38,864 nt of DNA from Bacteroidales bacterium (GCA_016709025.1 JADJEQ010000032.1:1-38864); one strand, 5' to 3'. Counted from the stretch's first letter, positions 20,656-29,474 are shown. Program-made: numbers and translations. The notes: generated by a model not told the origin, from the letters alone.

Positions 20656-21531
20656 TTACGAGGATATGAAATACAGATTCATACATGAAGAAGTCAGAAG
20701 GTTCATCGACATGGTATTTTCGAAGTTCGCCTGTGAAGTATCCTTGCGGACTTTATTGAACCAAACCGTCAGTTTGGCACCAACAGGCAATGAAATCAAC
20801 AGAAACAACAAAGGTCAGTTTGCTGATGTCTCAGGTTGAAATAATAGTACAAAAAGAGGGTTGCTATGGCAAACAGAACAGCGGAAAACACAAAGGTTCC
20901 TATGTAACCGAGTTTATAACTGATGCTGATTACACCATCTTTTTTGTCAGCTTCGTGCTGATATATCTGAGTAAGCGGATACACACTGCCCATGAACAAG
21001 CTGGCCACGATCATACAAATGAGATTGTTGAGTGTAAAGAATGTTTCAACGGAAAAAGGAGCAATTGCCGATGTGGCCATCAGAAAGACAAATGCGCCCT
21101 GAAATATAAATACTGTCAGAAATCCGATGACCGGATATTTTTTCAGTCGTACGTTCCGGTTGCTATATGCTCTTGACATCAGAACAAAAATCAGTACAAA
21201 CAAAGAAAAATAAACTGAAACAAACAGAGCGCCCAGAACACCAACAAAATAAAGGAAAAAGCTGGCAAAATACAGATTCCGTGTAACCTTTGGCGGATGT
21301 TTAATGCCGCCTATACTGGTTTCGTCGCGATCCTGATAGCTGTTGTAACCGTTGCTGGAAGGAAAATAAACAGATGCAGGACAATAAACGCAATGGCGGT
21401 GGTTAGCCGTTGATGCTACCCGCCTGACTCAGTGCAAACAAAAAAACAGGCATCAGATAAAAAGAAAACGGCAGCCTCAGATGTTTAACGGTGCTTTTGT
21501 CAAACCATGAAAGAATGAATACTTTTTTCAT
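20656..21531 (-). CDS. UbiA-family membrane prenyltransferase
   Basis: The start at 21531 gives MKKVFILSWFDKSTVKHLRL. The first Asp-rich motif is NSYQDRDETSIGGIK and the second is YQHEADKKDGVISISYKLG. Between and after them lie about seven hydrophobic segments, for example FSLFVLIFVLM and NLICMIVASLFMGSVYPLTQ. The chain ends with ISS at 20656. The length of about 290 residues fits UbiA. It carries Mg2+-dependent prenyl transfer residues and sits 28 bp before the type III synthase, so it probably prenylates that enzyme's aromatic product or a related quinone. Indels occur near 20,850 and 21,410. Confidence 0.87.
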
Positions 21532-21593
21532 ATCTGATAACATGTTTTAAAGAAAACACCTGGCAAAGCTTTTTTGATTTACTGTTACCAGGC

Positions 21594-22463
21594 TTATTTT
21601 CCGGCAAATCTGATCAGTTCCTTGTTAAACTTCTCTGTTTCTTCGAGAAACAACTGTGCCCGCTTTTTTCAAAAGCCACGATGGTTGAGTTTGGTATTCC
21701 TGCTTTCATTTGTCCGGCAAGGTCAAAAGAGCAGATTTTATCTTTTACCATGCATAATCAGGTTGGCAGTGTGATTTTAGGAAGATCATTCCTCAGGTCG
21801 GTGTTGCGTAATGCAACCAGGCATTCACCGGTTGCAAACGAAGAAGCGCTCAATCCAATTCCAAACAGCCATTTACCAATTCCCTCACTTAAAGCGTTTT
21901 CTGTAGCGGAGAATATTTTTGCAAAATTATTCAGAAGCATGGGCCGGTCCTTGTAATTCAGGGCTATCAATTCATCAACAGCACTTTTAGGCAGGTTGTA
22001 GGGAAAATCGTCGCGCTGTGTCCACGACGGAGCAGCTGCTCCGCACAAGACCAGGCTGGAAACATGGGCTCCATCGTCCTTAATCACATATTTGATCGCA
22101 ATTGGCCCGCCCATTGAAAACCCGACCAATACGGCATCTTCGATTTCGAGCTTATTCAGCACACTCTTGATATCTGCCGCATGTACATCATAATCATAAG
22201 AACCATATGGTTTATCAGATTTACCAAAGCCTCTCAGGGTGATGCCAACCACACGTAAACCCGCTTTCAGTAAATCGCCGTATTGATATTCAAACATTTC
22301 ATCACTCAACGGCCAGCCATGGATCAAAACAACAGGCCTTCCTTTACCACCATCGGTAATGTGTAATCTGACATTTGGTTCAACTTCAATATATTCTGCC
22401 CTGGCGACTACGGTGCCGGCATTTGTAAGCGGATTTTCAATTTCTAATGTTTCCAGTTTTCAT
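21594..22463 (-). CDS. alpha/beta hydrolase
   Basis: The start at 22463 begins MKTG, then after one shift LEIENPLTNAGTVVARAEYI. Motifs are VVLIHGWPLSDEMFEYQYGD (oxyanion HG), RGFGKSDKP, and the nucleophile elbow VLVGFSMGGPIAIKYVI. After another shift come LIMHGKDKI (acid) and SGHSCF (His region), with the end KELIRFAGK. The length of about 289 residues and the pattern fit the peroxidase-like/MhpC hydrolases. The substrate is unknown. It sits 32 bp after the bacterioferritin-like gene and 62 bp before the UbiA gene, so it is likely part of the same transcript. Confidence 0.87.
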
Positions 22464-22495
22464 ATTTAACAAGGGATTACATTCGTGATGATCTT

Positions 22496-23059
22496 CAGTT
22501 TACAGTATTTTCGGTCTGATTGTTCAGGTAATTCTCCAAACCCATTTGTTTTATCTGGATTTGTTGAGTTTCTACCCATCTGGATTGTTGCTCTTCCATT
22601 TTAAGCAACCTGGTCAGCAGTTCAACGCTCCTCATCCCTGATTTTACGGGCTAGTATAATGGCATTGTTGTATGCCTTTAAGACTGCTTTTCCTCACCTT
22701 TCTCATTGCCCAGCATCTCTGTTACAGTCTTTCCAAGCTTAATGACTGTATTGAGTTTGGATATCCTGGGTGAGCCACCGAGAAAAATAATCCGGTCGAT
22801 GAGCCTCGGATTCGTGCATTTGAATTATTATCTTCGTTCGAAAAGCCAGTTCAAGTTTTTTGTAGCCCCAGCCACCGCACATCTCAGCATGCACCATATT
22901 CTGGTTTTGTGCAGCCAGCGATTCCTCAAGAAGTAAATTCATCGCTTCAATCAAATCTGTTTTACGGGCCATGACTGTTCCTTTCTTAACTTCACCTGAA
23001 ATATGGCCCTGTGGATCATTTACAGGTTCATAGCCCCGGTGGATAATATTGACTGCCAT
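22496..23059 (-). CDS. bacterioferritin-like protein apparently without ferroxidase ligands
   Basis: Pieces read LIEAMNLLLEESLAAQNQNM, VHAEMCGGWGYKKLELAFR, KIIIQMHESE, LIDRIIFLGGSPRISKLNTV, VTEMLGNEKGEE, then AYNNAIILARKIRDEE and LLKMEEQQSRWVETQQIQIK with QMGLENYLNNQ. This follows bacterioferritin helix by helix. The E. coli iron ligands E18, E51, H54, E94 and H130 align with S, Q, E, N and Q, while E127 and the heme-binding Met52 equivalent remain. An N-terminal extension of about 28 residues precedes the usual start (MARKTDLIE). It sits between the acidic protein and the hydrolase genes. Three indels make the alignment less certain. Confidence 0.82.
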
Positions 23060-23109
23060 TTTGTTCAATTTTTAATTGATTAATAATTCATTTCTTTTGG
23101 TGCAGACGA

Positions 23110-23465
23110 TCATTGTCCCTGATTCTCATCAAGATTGTTGTGATTATCACCGCCAATACTGTAATAATTGTTTTCTTCGTCTTCACTTCCAATATCTTCC
23201 AGTTCATCATCCAGTTCTGAGCCGGAACATCCAGATTACTTCCGGCGTTTTTTCCATTGAATTATCCAGAATAAAACTCTCTGAATCATTGGCCTGGTTG
23301 GAATCTATTTCCTGGATAAATCTTCAGGGTCAAGATCGGTTATTTCGTAAAATTTATTGTGATATCATCGCCCACCGGATATTGCGGGTAACCTGAAAGT
23401 TCAATGGTTGCAGGCTTGTTTTTCGGTATTTCAGCCCTGTTTTTACTGCCAATATTCTTTTTCAT
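23110..23465 (-). CDS. small acidic protein of unknown function, frameshifted
   Basis: The start at 23465 gives MKKNIGSKNRAEIPKNKPAT and LSGYPQYPVGDDI. After shifts come EITDLDPEDLSRK and SNLDVP, then GSELDDELEDIGSEDEENNY and YSIGGDNHNNLDENQGQ at the stop. The second half is very acidic and probably disordered. I recall similar short 'GYP.YP...DI ... LDVPGSELDD ... GSEDEENNYYS' proteins in other Bacteroidota near stress genes, with no known function. It is the first gene downstream of motif site B (51 bp) and 50 bp ahead of the bacterioferritin-like gene. Confidence 0.72.
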
Positions 23466-23513
23466 TTCGAATTTGTGATTTGATACAAAATTCCTCACTT
23501 CTGTAGGTAAAGG

Positions 23514-23554
23514 TGTTACACAAAACCCTATAAATTTTATATCATTCACACATT
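23514..23554 (-). promoter_or_regulatory. shared stress-regulon motif, site B
   Basis: TTACACAAAA at 23516, TTATATCATT 21 bp later and ATTCACACATT at 23544-23554 on the plus strand. It lies 51 bp ahead of the acidic protein start and so heads the close-packed run of eight genes down to 16447. Confidence 0.75.
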
Positions 23555-23666
23555 AATCAAGGCAGGACGAGTGCAGAATGACGCCCTTCGATCCCGATAG
23601 CCATCGGGGCTCAGGATATAAATGCAGAATGTAGAATCAATGTGAATCTTGAATATTGAATCCTGC

Positions 23667-23801
23667 GCCCGCTCCGGAAATAGGAAATTCAATGATTTTC
23701 ATTTGATTGACCCCTAATCTAAAAGTGGAACATCTGAAAATCATTGAATTAGGAAGTCCCCCTTTGGGAGATAGAAGGTCAAAGGACTTTTCGGAGCGGG
23801 C
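23667..23801. repeat. imperfect long inverted repeat
   Basis: GCCCGCTCCGGAAA at the left end pairs with TTTTCGGAGCGGGC at the right. Inside, CAATGATTTTCA pairs with TGAAAATCATTG. The 135-bp element looks like a non-coding palindromic insertion. Just before it (about 23581-23613) CCCTTCGAT...GGGGCTCAGG is another member of the dispersed 'CCCTTCGA/CTCAGG' elements. The whole interval 23555-23911 holds no gene that I recognise. Confidence 0.7.
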
Positions 23802-23911
23802 TCATATTGAATTTCCAACAAAACCGGCAAATAAACCAGAATGCTAATCCGCAAATCTGCCAATTATTTATTGACAACATTCATCCCTTAACCTTAACCT
23901 TAACCTCAACC

Positions 23912-24819
23912 TTACTTATGGTGTGGTAGCGTGATTTTAAACCGGCTGCCTGCTCCGGGTTCGCTTTCGATAGTAATACTTCCGCCATGAATTTCAACAA
24001 ATTCCTTACAAATAATTAAACCCAGCCCAGTTCCCTGTTCCTTCCGGGTGCCTGGCGTTGAATGGCGTATTCCGGAATTAAAGAGCTTCTGCTGGTCTTC
24101 GGCTGAAATTCCAACACCACTGTCTTCTACCTGTAATTCCACAAATTGACTTTTAACAGAAGCACTTACCGTGATTTCGCTTTCTGTATCTGAAAATTTT
24201 ATAGCATTGCTGATGAGATTTCTGACTACTGATCTGATCATTTGAATATCAGCTACTACCATTAAGTCAGGATCGATCGAACTGTAAACGACAATTTCTT
24301 TTTGAGAGGCCCTGATACCCTGAAATTCAATTTCCTCATCAATCAATTCGTTCAGGTTTAATCTGACAGGATTATAGTTTTTATCGATGTTTTGTAAAGT
24401 ATTCCATGCCAGCAGGTTATCAAGAAGACTAAGGGTTTTGTTTGCCGAATTGGATGCAATGTCAATATACCTCTCTATTTCACGTATACTGTATTCTTCC
24501 AGGCCTTCTTTTAACATTTCAAGAGCGCCCAGAATTGAACTGAAAGGACCTCTTAAATCGTGTCCTATGATGGAAATGAACTTCCTGTTGGCGGTAATTA
24601 CTTCTGCCAGTTTTGCATTATTCTGCTCTAAAAGGCTTTCCAGACTGGCATTGCGTTCCTTCATTTCTTCCAACCGAAACTCATATACTGATTCTGAAGT
24701 TTGAAACTTCTTGTATCTCCAATCAAATTTATGGCTGATTTTGAACTACCATTCTTTCCATTCACGGAAATTTTAGCAGAATTCACTAATTTGAACGGAT
24801 AAACTTGTTGCGGCTTCAT
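23912..24819 (-). CDS. sensor histidine kinase
   Basis: The start at 24819 gives MKPQQVYPFKLVNSAKISVN; one shift near 24735 joins it to HKFDWRYKKFQ and a coiled coil MKERNASLESLLEQNNAKLA. The phosphoacceptor region is KFISIIGHDLRGPFSSILGA. ATPase motifs are NLISNAIKFSD (N box), EDSGVGISAEDQQKLF (G1), and GTGLGLIICKEFVEIHGG (G2). The kinase has no visible TM helix, PAS domain or receiver, so it is a short cytoplasmic kinase of about 300 residues. No response regulator gene is near. Motif site C lies 264 bp upstream, which may place the kinase in the regulon it could help control. Confidence 0.92.
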
Positions 24820-25080
24820 GTTAATGAATTTAGGAATATAAATCTATCATTGCTTAAGCCATCGTCATTTCTTTTCAGCCCGGGCAACCTGTTGCAATAT
24901 TCATGCAATCCTTTCATAATCAGTCCTGCCGGAATTAAAGAGTTTCCTTCAGGTTTCGTTTACAGGAACACTGAAATTTCTCTGAATAAACTCCAGCGAA
25001 GAAATCTCACTTCAATCAGAATATTTCAGACTCAAGTGGAAGGATTTAAAAATATAAAGATAGGTACGAAAGGGCCCAAT
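24820..25080. other. leader region of the kinase gene
   Basis: About 260 bp between motif C and the kinase start. The open frames are short and not protein-like. It would be the untranslated leader if site C is the promoter. Confidence 0.4.
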
Positions 25081-25121
25081 TGTTATATAACTTTTTAAAG
25101 AATTTATATAATTCACACATC
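25081..25121 (-). promoter_or_regulatory. shared stress-regulon motif, site C
   Basis: TTATATAACT at 25083, TTATATAATT 21 bp later and ATTCACACATC from 25111. It is A/T-richer than the consensus with the same spacing, 264 bp ahead of the histidine kinase. Confidence 0.6.
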
Positions 25122-26217
25122 TATAGGCATATGATTACAAACCTGCATAAAAAAGACAATAGATTTGTATCTGAATTCCTGATATACAACTCAATATTCA
25201 ACCATATTTTAATATTAGATCCTGTTATGATCACCTGGCATTTCATTTCGAAATTTCATAAAACAAGCTGAATGCAGGACACAGCGATTGTTTAAATTTT
25301 AATTCATTTTCAATAGGCCCGACCTTTGGGGCGGGGATTTCAATAAATAGGAAAACCAGTGTTTGCAATATTTTATTCAAAACATGGGGTTGTTCAGTAA
25401 TTGATGTGCTGAAGGGAAATTCACTGTGATTTCAACCGTGTTGGAATTAATCTCTCCGCTTCGTTGAAAATACCTCCCAAGTATTTATTAAAGAGCACTT
25501 TTTTGCTTTCTGTACCTTTTGGCTTTGATCAAAGGTACCCAAAAATCAAGGCTTCGGAAGAATGGCTAAAATCAGGCGCGCAATTTTGGCAGAAAGAAAT
25601 GAGCCTGCCTGCCGCAGGCAGGGTTGAACCATACCTCGCTCTACTTAACTTTCTTGTACACTAATTTTCAGAGCTCCGCTACACATCATCGGTTGCATTT
25701 CTTCCTTCTTTTATGCGGCCTGATTTCTTAACGCCATTCTTCCAAGGCCGGTCCTTCTGCAGTTGTTCATCGTAAGTTTGATTAGGATTTCCTGAAAAGC
25801 ACCCATTCGCTTTGAAAATAAAATATTAAAAGATTTAAGGAATTTAAAGTTTAGAAGAATATTGTGACAATATCAAAAAAAAGCTACTGTATGGTAAGTT
25901 TTACCTCAATTGAATATGTAAAGCCTCAGAGTGGCAAAATGTTGGTAGTATATCAAAGACCAGGCGGATCTTAAGGTGCAGAGCACCGTAACGTAAAAGG
26001 CCTTTGATTATATTGAGTTCTTCAGCCAGCACGATTAAAGCAGAAGAACTTTGTCTGGCATTTTCTAAGACATCGTTTTTATAATGATAATCACCAGCAC
26101 ATCAAATACTGAATAGCCCAAACCCTCCCTAAAGGACGGGCCTGTTCATAGAGTTAAAAAAATTAAACAGTCTCTTAATACCCTTGCAATGAAATCAGGA
26201 ATCAGAAGCAGGTTTGT
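25122..26217. other. 1.1-kb intergenic region with dispersed repeats
   Basis: No frame resembles a protein. It includes a repeat at 25490-25622: 'GTACCTTTTG' and 'CAAAGGTAC' form a hairpin near 25516-25542, and a perfect-looking CCTGCCTGCCGCAGGCAGG palindrome sits at 25604-25622. The latter recurs exactly at 30312-30330. The remaining A/T-rich sequence has no feature that I can name. Confidence 0.6.
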
Positions 26218-27167
26218 TCAAATATGGATTGTCTTGATTATTTCTTTTAATGTATTGGCAGAATGTCTGAACTGTTCCTGTTCTTTTTTCGACAAATCTA
26301 TCTTAAGGAAATGCCCCACACCATTTTTACTGACATGTGCGGGTACACCCAGACATACATCGTTGATTCCATAATAATCAGTAATAAGTGTCGAAACGGG
26401 CAAAATTGAATTTTCACTTCTGATGATTGATCTGGCTATTTTCAGTATTGCCAGCGCAATTGAATAATTTGTTGCTCCTTTTGCTTCGATAATGAGGTGC
26501 GCAGAATTTTTAACCTTTTCGAAAATTTCCGAAAGGTCATTTTTTGAATTTTCAGTAGGGCGTATTCAGAACAGTAAGTACCGATTAGCATTCCGGCAAT
26601 GGTTCCGTTGCTCCAAACAGGGAGTTCGGTTTCTCCGTGCTCTCCAATAATGTAGGCATGTATGTTGGCGGGATCAACCTGGCAATAATCACTGATCAGG
26701 TACTTCATCCGGGCGGTATCAAGCACTGTTCCTGAGCCCATCACCTTATTCACCGGCAGACCAGACAATTTAAGGGTAACCTAGGTAAGGATATCGACAG
26801 GATTGGTAACAACAAGAAGAATTGCATCCGATGAATACCTTAGAATGGCCGGAATAATCTCTTTGTAGATGGCTACATTAATCTTCACCAGGTCTGTTCT
26901 GCTTTGCCCTGGCTTTCGGTTAGCACCTGCAGTAATTACCACTATATCTGCATTTTCGCAACCTTCATACCCGGCTGTGCAGATCCGGGTTGGATGAACA
27001 AAACTAAGGCTGTGATTCAAATCCATACATTCACCCCTGGCCAGAATTTCATTTTTGTCGATTAAGACTATTTCCCGGGCCAAACCGCTCATCATCAGCG
27101 AAAAAGCAAATGTACTTCCCACATTACCAACACCAATGATGGCAATTTTTGGTTTTAGTGCTTCCAT
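26218..27167 (-). CDS. L-lactate dehydrogenase-type 2-hydroxyacid dehydrogenase
   Basis: The start at 27167 gives MEALKPKIAIIGVGNVGSTF (NAD fold), then GECMDLNHSLSFV, VVITAGANRKPGQSRTDLVK, and VTNPVDILT. After a shift near 26775 come NKVMGSGTVLDTARMKYLIS and the catalytic His loop IIGEHGETELPVWSNG. The end is YGINDVCLGVPAHVSKNGVG. About 316 residues is normal. The GEHGETELPVWS loop is LDH-like, but the residue that sets substrate choice (LDH residue 102, usually Gln) is Arg (CGA), as in malate dehydrogenases. Two or three indels occur. It follows the CsbD-like gene by about 65 bp. Confidence 0.88.
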
Positions 27168-27231
27168 AATCAAAGTTTACCAATTGATAAAAAAAATACT
27201 GCTCAGGCATTTCACCTGAAAAGTTAAAGAA

Positions 27232-27417
27232 CTACAAACCTGAAATTATCGCCTGCAATTCACGCTTTGTTTTATGCAGTTTATAAGCGATCATTCTCAA
27301 CATACGCTCTTCCTTACCTTCCTCGTGCTGAAGGTCCAACTCGGTAAGTTGTGGAAATCTCTTCCTCATCCTGATTTTGAATTCCTCAAGATTTCTTTTA
27401 TGCAGATGCAGTTCCAT
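27232..27417 (-). CDS. short CsbD-like stress protein, second paralogue
   Basis: A 61-residue intact frame, MELHLHKRNLEEFKIRMRKR at the start and KEERMLRMIAYKLHKTKREL near the end. The second half follows the pattern of the CsbD at 28131-28315 ('F..LT..DL...EGK...ML..I..KL.K.K.E....I'), but the KGNWNEQKGK opening is replaced by other residues. It is probably a diverged CsbD or related small stress protein. It sits between the lipoprotein and LDH genes, all on the same strand. Confidence 0.65.
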   Translation of the reverse strand: MELHLHKRNLEEFKIRMRKRFPQLTELDLQHEEGKEERMLRMIAYKLHKTKRELQAIISGL

Positions 27418-27451
27418 TTTCTCTTGCTTTTGAATTTAACAATAAACCAAA

Positions 27452-27491
27452 GTCCGGTTATAAAAAGTAATGCAACCTTTTATAACCGGAC
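27452..27491. terminator. inverted repeat between lipoprotein and CsbD-like genes
   Basis: GTCCGGTTATAAAA pairs with TTTTATAACCGGAC, a perfect 14-bp stem with a 12-base loop. On the minus strand it is followed by TTTGGTTT. It lies about 80 bp past the lipoprotein stop and 35 bp before the next start, so it may partly terminate or be a messenger-processing site. Confidence 0.6.
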
Positions 27492-27572
27492 AATTTTAAT
27501 TCAGCAATTCCTGTAGTTTGAACCAATTTTGGATTCTAATCAGGGTATGCCAGATCTGACAAGGTGATTGAT

Positions 27573-28039
27573 TTAATTTTTATTGTCAACTGTCATGTCT
27601 TTCAAGGCTATACCCAATTCATCCATATCGTGATTGAATTCACGTTTGAATTCTTCCCAGCCACTCTGATTTTTTTCATAATCATTCATCCTGGTTTTGA
27701 GGTCAGCGATTTTTTGCTCCAGTTGCTCAATCCTTTTCTTATATAAGTCATCAAAGGTTTTTCCGGGTTTCTTCATTTGGTCCTTCAATGCTTTAATCCG
27801 GATTTCATACTCGCTGATTTTATCTCGCTTTCGGTTTTGAATGCATTCCATTCATCTGCAGTGGCTACTTTCTGAGCTTCGATGTCGGCATCCTGCTGAG
27901 CTTCCATCAGGTCCTGCTGTGCTTCGTCTACCTTGGCGTTGGCTGCTTCTTCTTTTGTTGCGGATGATTGACAACCTGTTAATAGAGTACCGGCTAACAT
28001 CGAGGTTGCAAAAAGAAGTGTAAAAAATGTGGTTTTCAT
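27573..28039 (-). CDS. coiled-coil lipoprotein of the stress island, frameshifted once
   Basis: The start at 28039 gives MKTTFFTLLFATSMLAGTLL and the lipobox region LLTGC, so the mature protein starts at that Cys. Then comes a long helical, charged part: AKVDEAQQDLMEAQQDADIE, TADEWNAFKTESE, and after one shift near 27830 EYEIRIKALKDQMKKPGKTF, KIADLKTRMNDYEKNQSGWE and FKREFNHDMDELGIALKDMT. This looks like a rod-shaped periplasmic lipoprotein of about 150 residues. I recall similar uncharacterised proteins in Bacteroidota. It follows CsbD by 91 bp, probably on the transcript from motif site D. Confidence 0.82.
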
Positions 28040-28130
28040 GTTTTTAAATTTTTTGGTGATTTTTTTCATCCTTAAAAGTTACCGGTCGGCGGTTTAAAAC
28101 ACTAGCCGATAACTCTATATCGGATGGCAA

Positions 28131-28315
28131 TTACAATTCAGTAATTATTTTGTGTATCTCTTCTTTTGACTTCCCAAGTTTAATCTGGAGCTTGCCAAGC
28201 ATCTCCTCTTTTTTCCTTCGGCAAACATCAGGTCATCATCGGTTAGGGTTGCAAATTTCTGTTTGAGTTTGCCTTTTTGCTCATTCCAGTTTCCTTTTAC
28301 TTCTGTAGTGTTCAT
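28131..28315 (-). CDS. CsbD family stress protein
   Basis: The start at 28315 gives MNTTEVKGNWNEQKGKLKQK and FATLTDDDLMFAEGKK, the CsbD opening. One missing base near 28217 shifts to EEMLGKLQIKLGKSKEEIHK, ending at 28131. CsbD proteins are about 60 residues, abundant under general stress in Bacillus and many Bacteroidota; their molecular action is not known. Site D lies 67 bp upstream. Confidence 0.9.
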
Positions 28316-28379
28316 GATCTTTATTTTTAAAGTGAAAATGTTTTCACAGGTCAAAAGTACCAGCATCCCAACAACAAAG

Positions 28380-28420
28380 CATTACACAATTACGGGGAGT
28401 AATTACATCATTCACACATT
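28380..28420 (-). promoter_or_regulatory. shared stress-regulon motif, site D
   Basis: The best match to the consensus. In the direction of the gene it reads AATGTGTGAATGATGTAAT, ten variable bases, then AATTGTGTAATGC. It ends 67 bp before the CsbD start. Confidence 0.8.
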
Positions 28421-28494
28421 AGATTTATGAGTCATGTATATGCAAAAGGGGCTGCCCTGTAAAGACAACCTCTTTAACCAATAACAATTCTAAA

Positions 28495-29307
28495 TTAAAG
28501 TACTATAAGCCCCAGGTCAGTCGAAACACCCGTTGCAACCGTCACATTATTTATAGTAAAATCTGCATATGGAATTTCCGGATAAACTGTAACCTCGTAA
28601 ACGCCTGCCGGAAGACCCGGTAACAGAAACTGACCAAATGTATTATTAACAGATGTGTAAATTATCCCTCCTGAAACGGCAGTTATCACAGACATTACAC
28701 CCAATGGGGCAATGCTTCCCTTTATGGAACCGGTTATGGCAGCATCAATCACTCTGATTACGGGTTTAAGCTGATACTCACCATTGCCTTTCAGAATGAC
28801 GGATTGATTTGCATCAAAATCAAGCAGGAGCATATAGGAAACGCCCGGCTCAAATGTCCGGTGAACCTGAAGTTTCAATCCCGATTGCTGGGCGCTGGGT
28901 GTGCTGAGCGGGTATACGACATTGTCCACAACAACCGAGTTATCGGGGCCTAAAATCAATCGTATCTGAGATACGGTACCTGCATCCAGATCGCCTGTTG
29001 CAATCAGTGTATCCAGACCATTCGAGAAATCAAGCAGGTTATAAATTCCGGCATTGGTATTCAGCAGAACTGTGCCTCCGCTGTTGCCGGTTATTTCTAC
29101 TGCCTCCAGGTCAATAAGTACTGCGTCATACATTGCCGGAGCATCTGTCATACGAATTGAAAGATAGGATTTACCTCCGGAGTTTTCATCGTCTTTATTT
29201 TCGCAGGATGCCAATCCCAGAAAAAGTAAGCCAAAGCTTATCATGTACATTAAACCGTTTATGTTTCTGACCAATGCGGCATCTCTAATCATTTTAATTA
29301 TTTTCAT
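28495..29307 (-). CDS. DUF4382 lipoprotein
   Basis: A 270-residue intact frame. The N-terminus has a hydrophobic segment with lipobox LFLGLASC, then KSYLSIRMTDAPAMYDAVLI and DLEAVEITG, the DUF4382 signature. The middle has GVSYMLLLDFDANQSVILKG and YQLKPVIRVID. The C-terminal 75 residues (IKGSIAPLGVMSVITAV ... FLLPGLPAGVYEVTVYP) form a carboxypeptidase-regulatory-like beta sandwich. It is probably a surface or periplasmic lipoprotein of unknown task. Site E lies 68 bp upstream, and no neighbour is close, so it is a single-gene unit. It is one of the few undisturbed genes here. Confidence 0.93.
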   Translation of the reverse strand: MKIIKMIRDAALVRNINGLMYMISFGLLFLGLASCENKDDENSGGKSYLSIRMTDAPAMYDAVLIDLEAVEITGNSGGTVLLNTNAGIYNLLDFSNGLDTLIATGDLDAGTVSQIRLILGPDNSVVVDNVVYPLSTPSAQQSGLKLQVHRTFEPGVSYMLLLDFDANQSVILKGNGEYQLKPVIRVIDAAITGSIKGSIAPLGVMSVITAVSGGIIYTSVNNTFGQFLLPGLPAGVYEVTVYPEIPYADFTINNVTVATGVSTDLGLIVL

Positions 29308-29372
29308 GGTAGTTTTTTTAAAGTTTGGTTAGCAAATTTCCTTACAAAGATCAGCACTGAAATTCCGGTATG

Positions 29373-29413
29373 CATTACACAATTCGCAAAATGAATTGCA
29401 TCATTCACATATT
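29373..29413 (-). promoter_or_regulatory. shared stress-regulon motif, site E
   Basis: TTACACAATT at 29375, TTGCATCATT 21 bp later and ATTCACATATT from 29403 on the plus strand, 68 bp ahead of the DUF4382 gene. The distance to the start codon is almost the same as at site D. Confidence 0.78.
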
Positions 29414-29474
29414 TGTTAAGTGGTTGTTGCTGTTGAGAATGACGAATTTAGAATGACGAATTACGAATGAAGAA

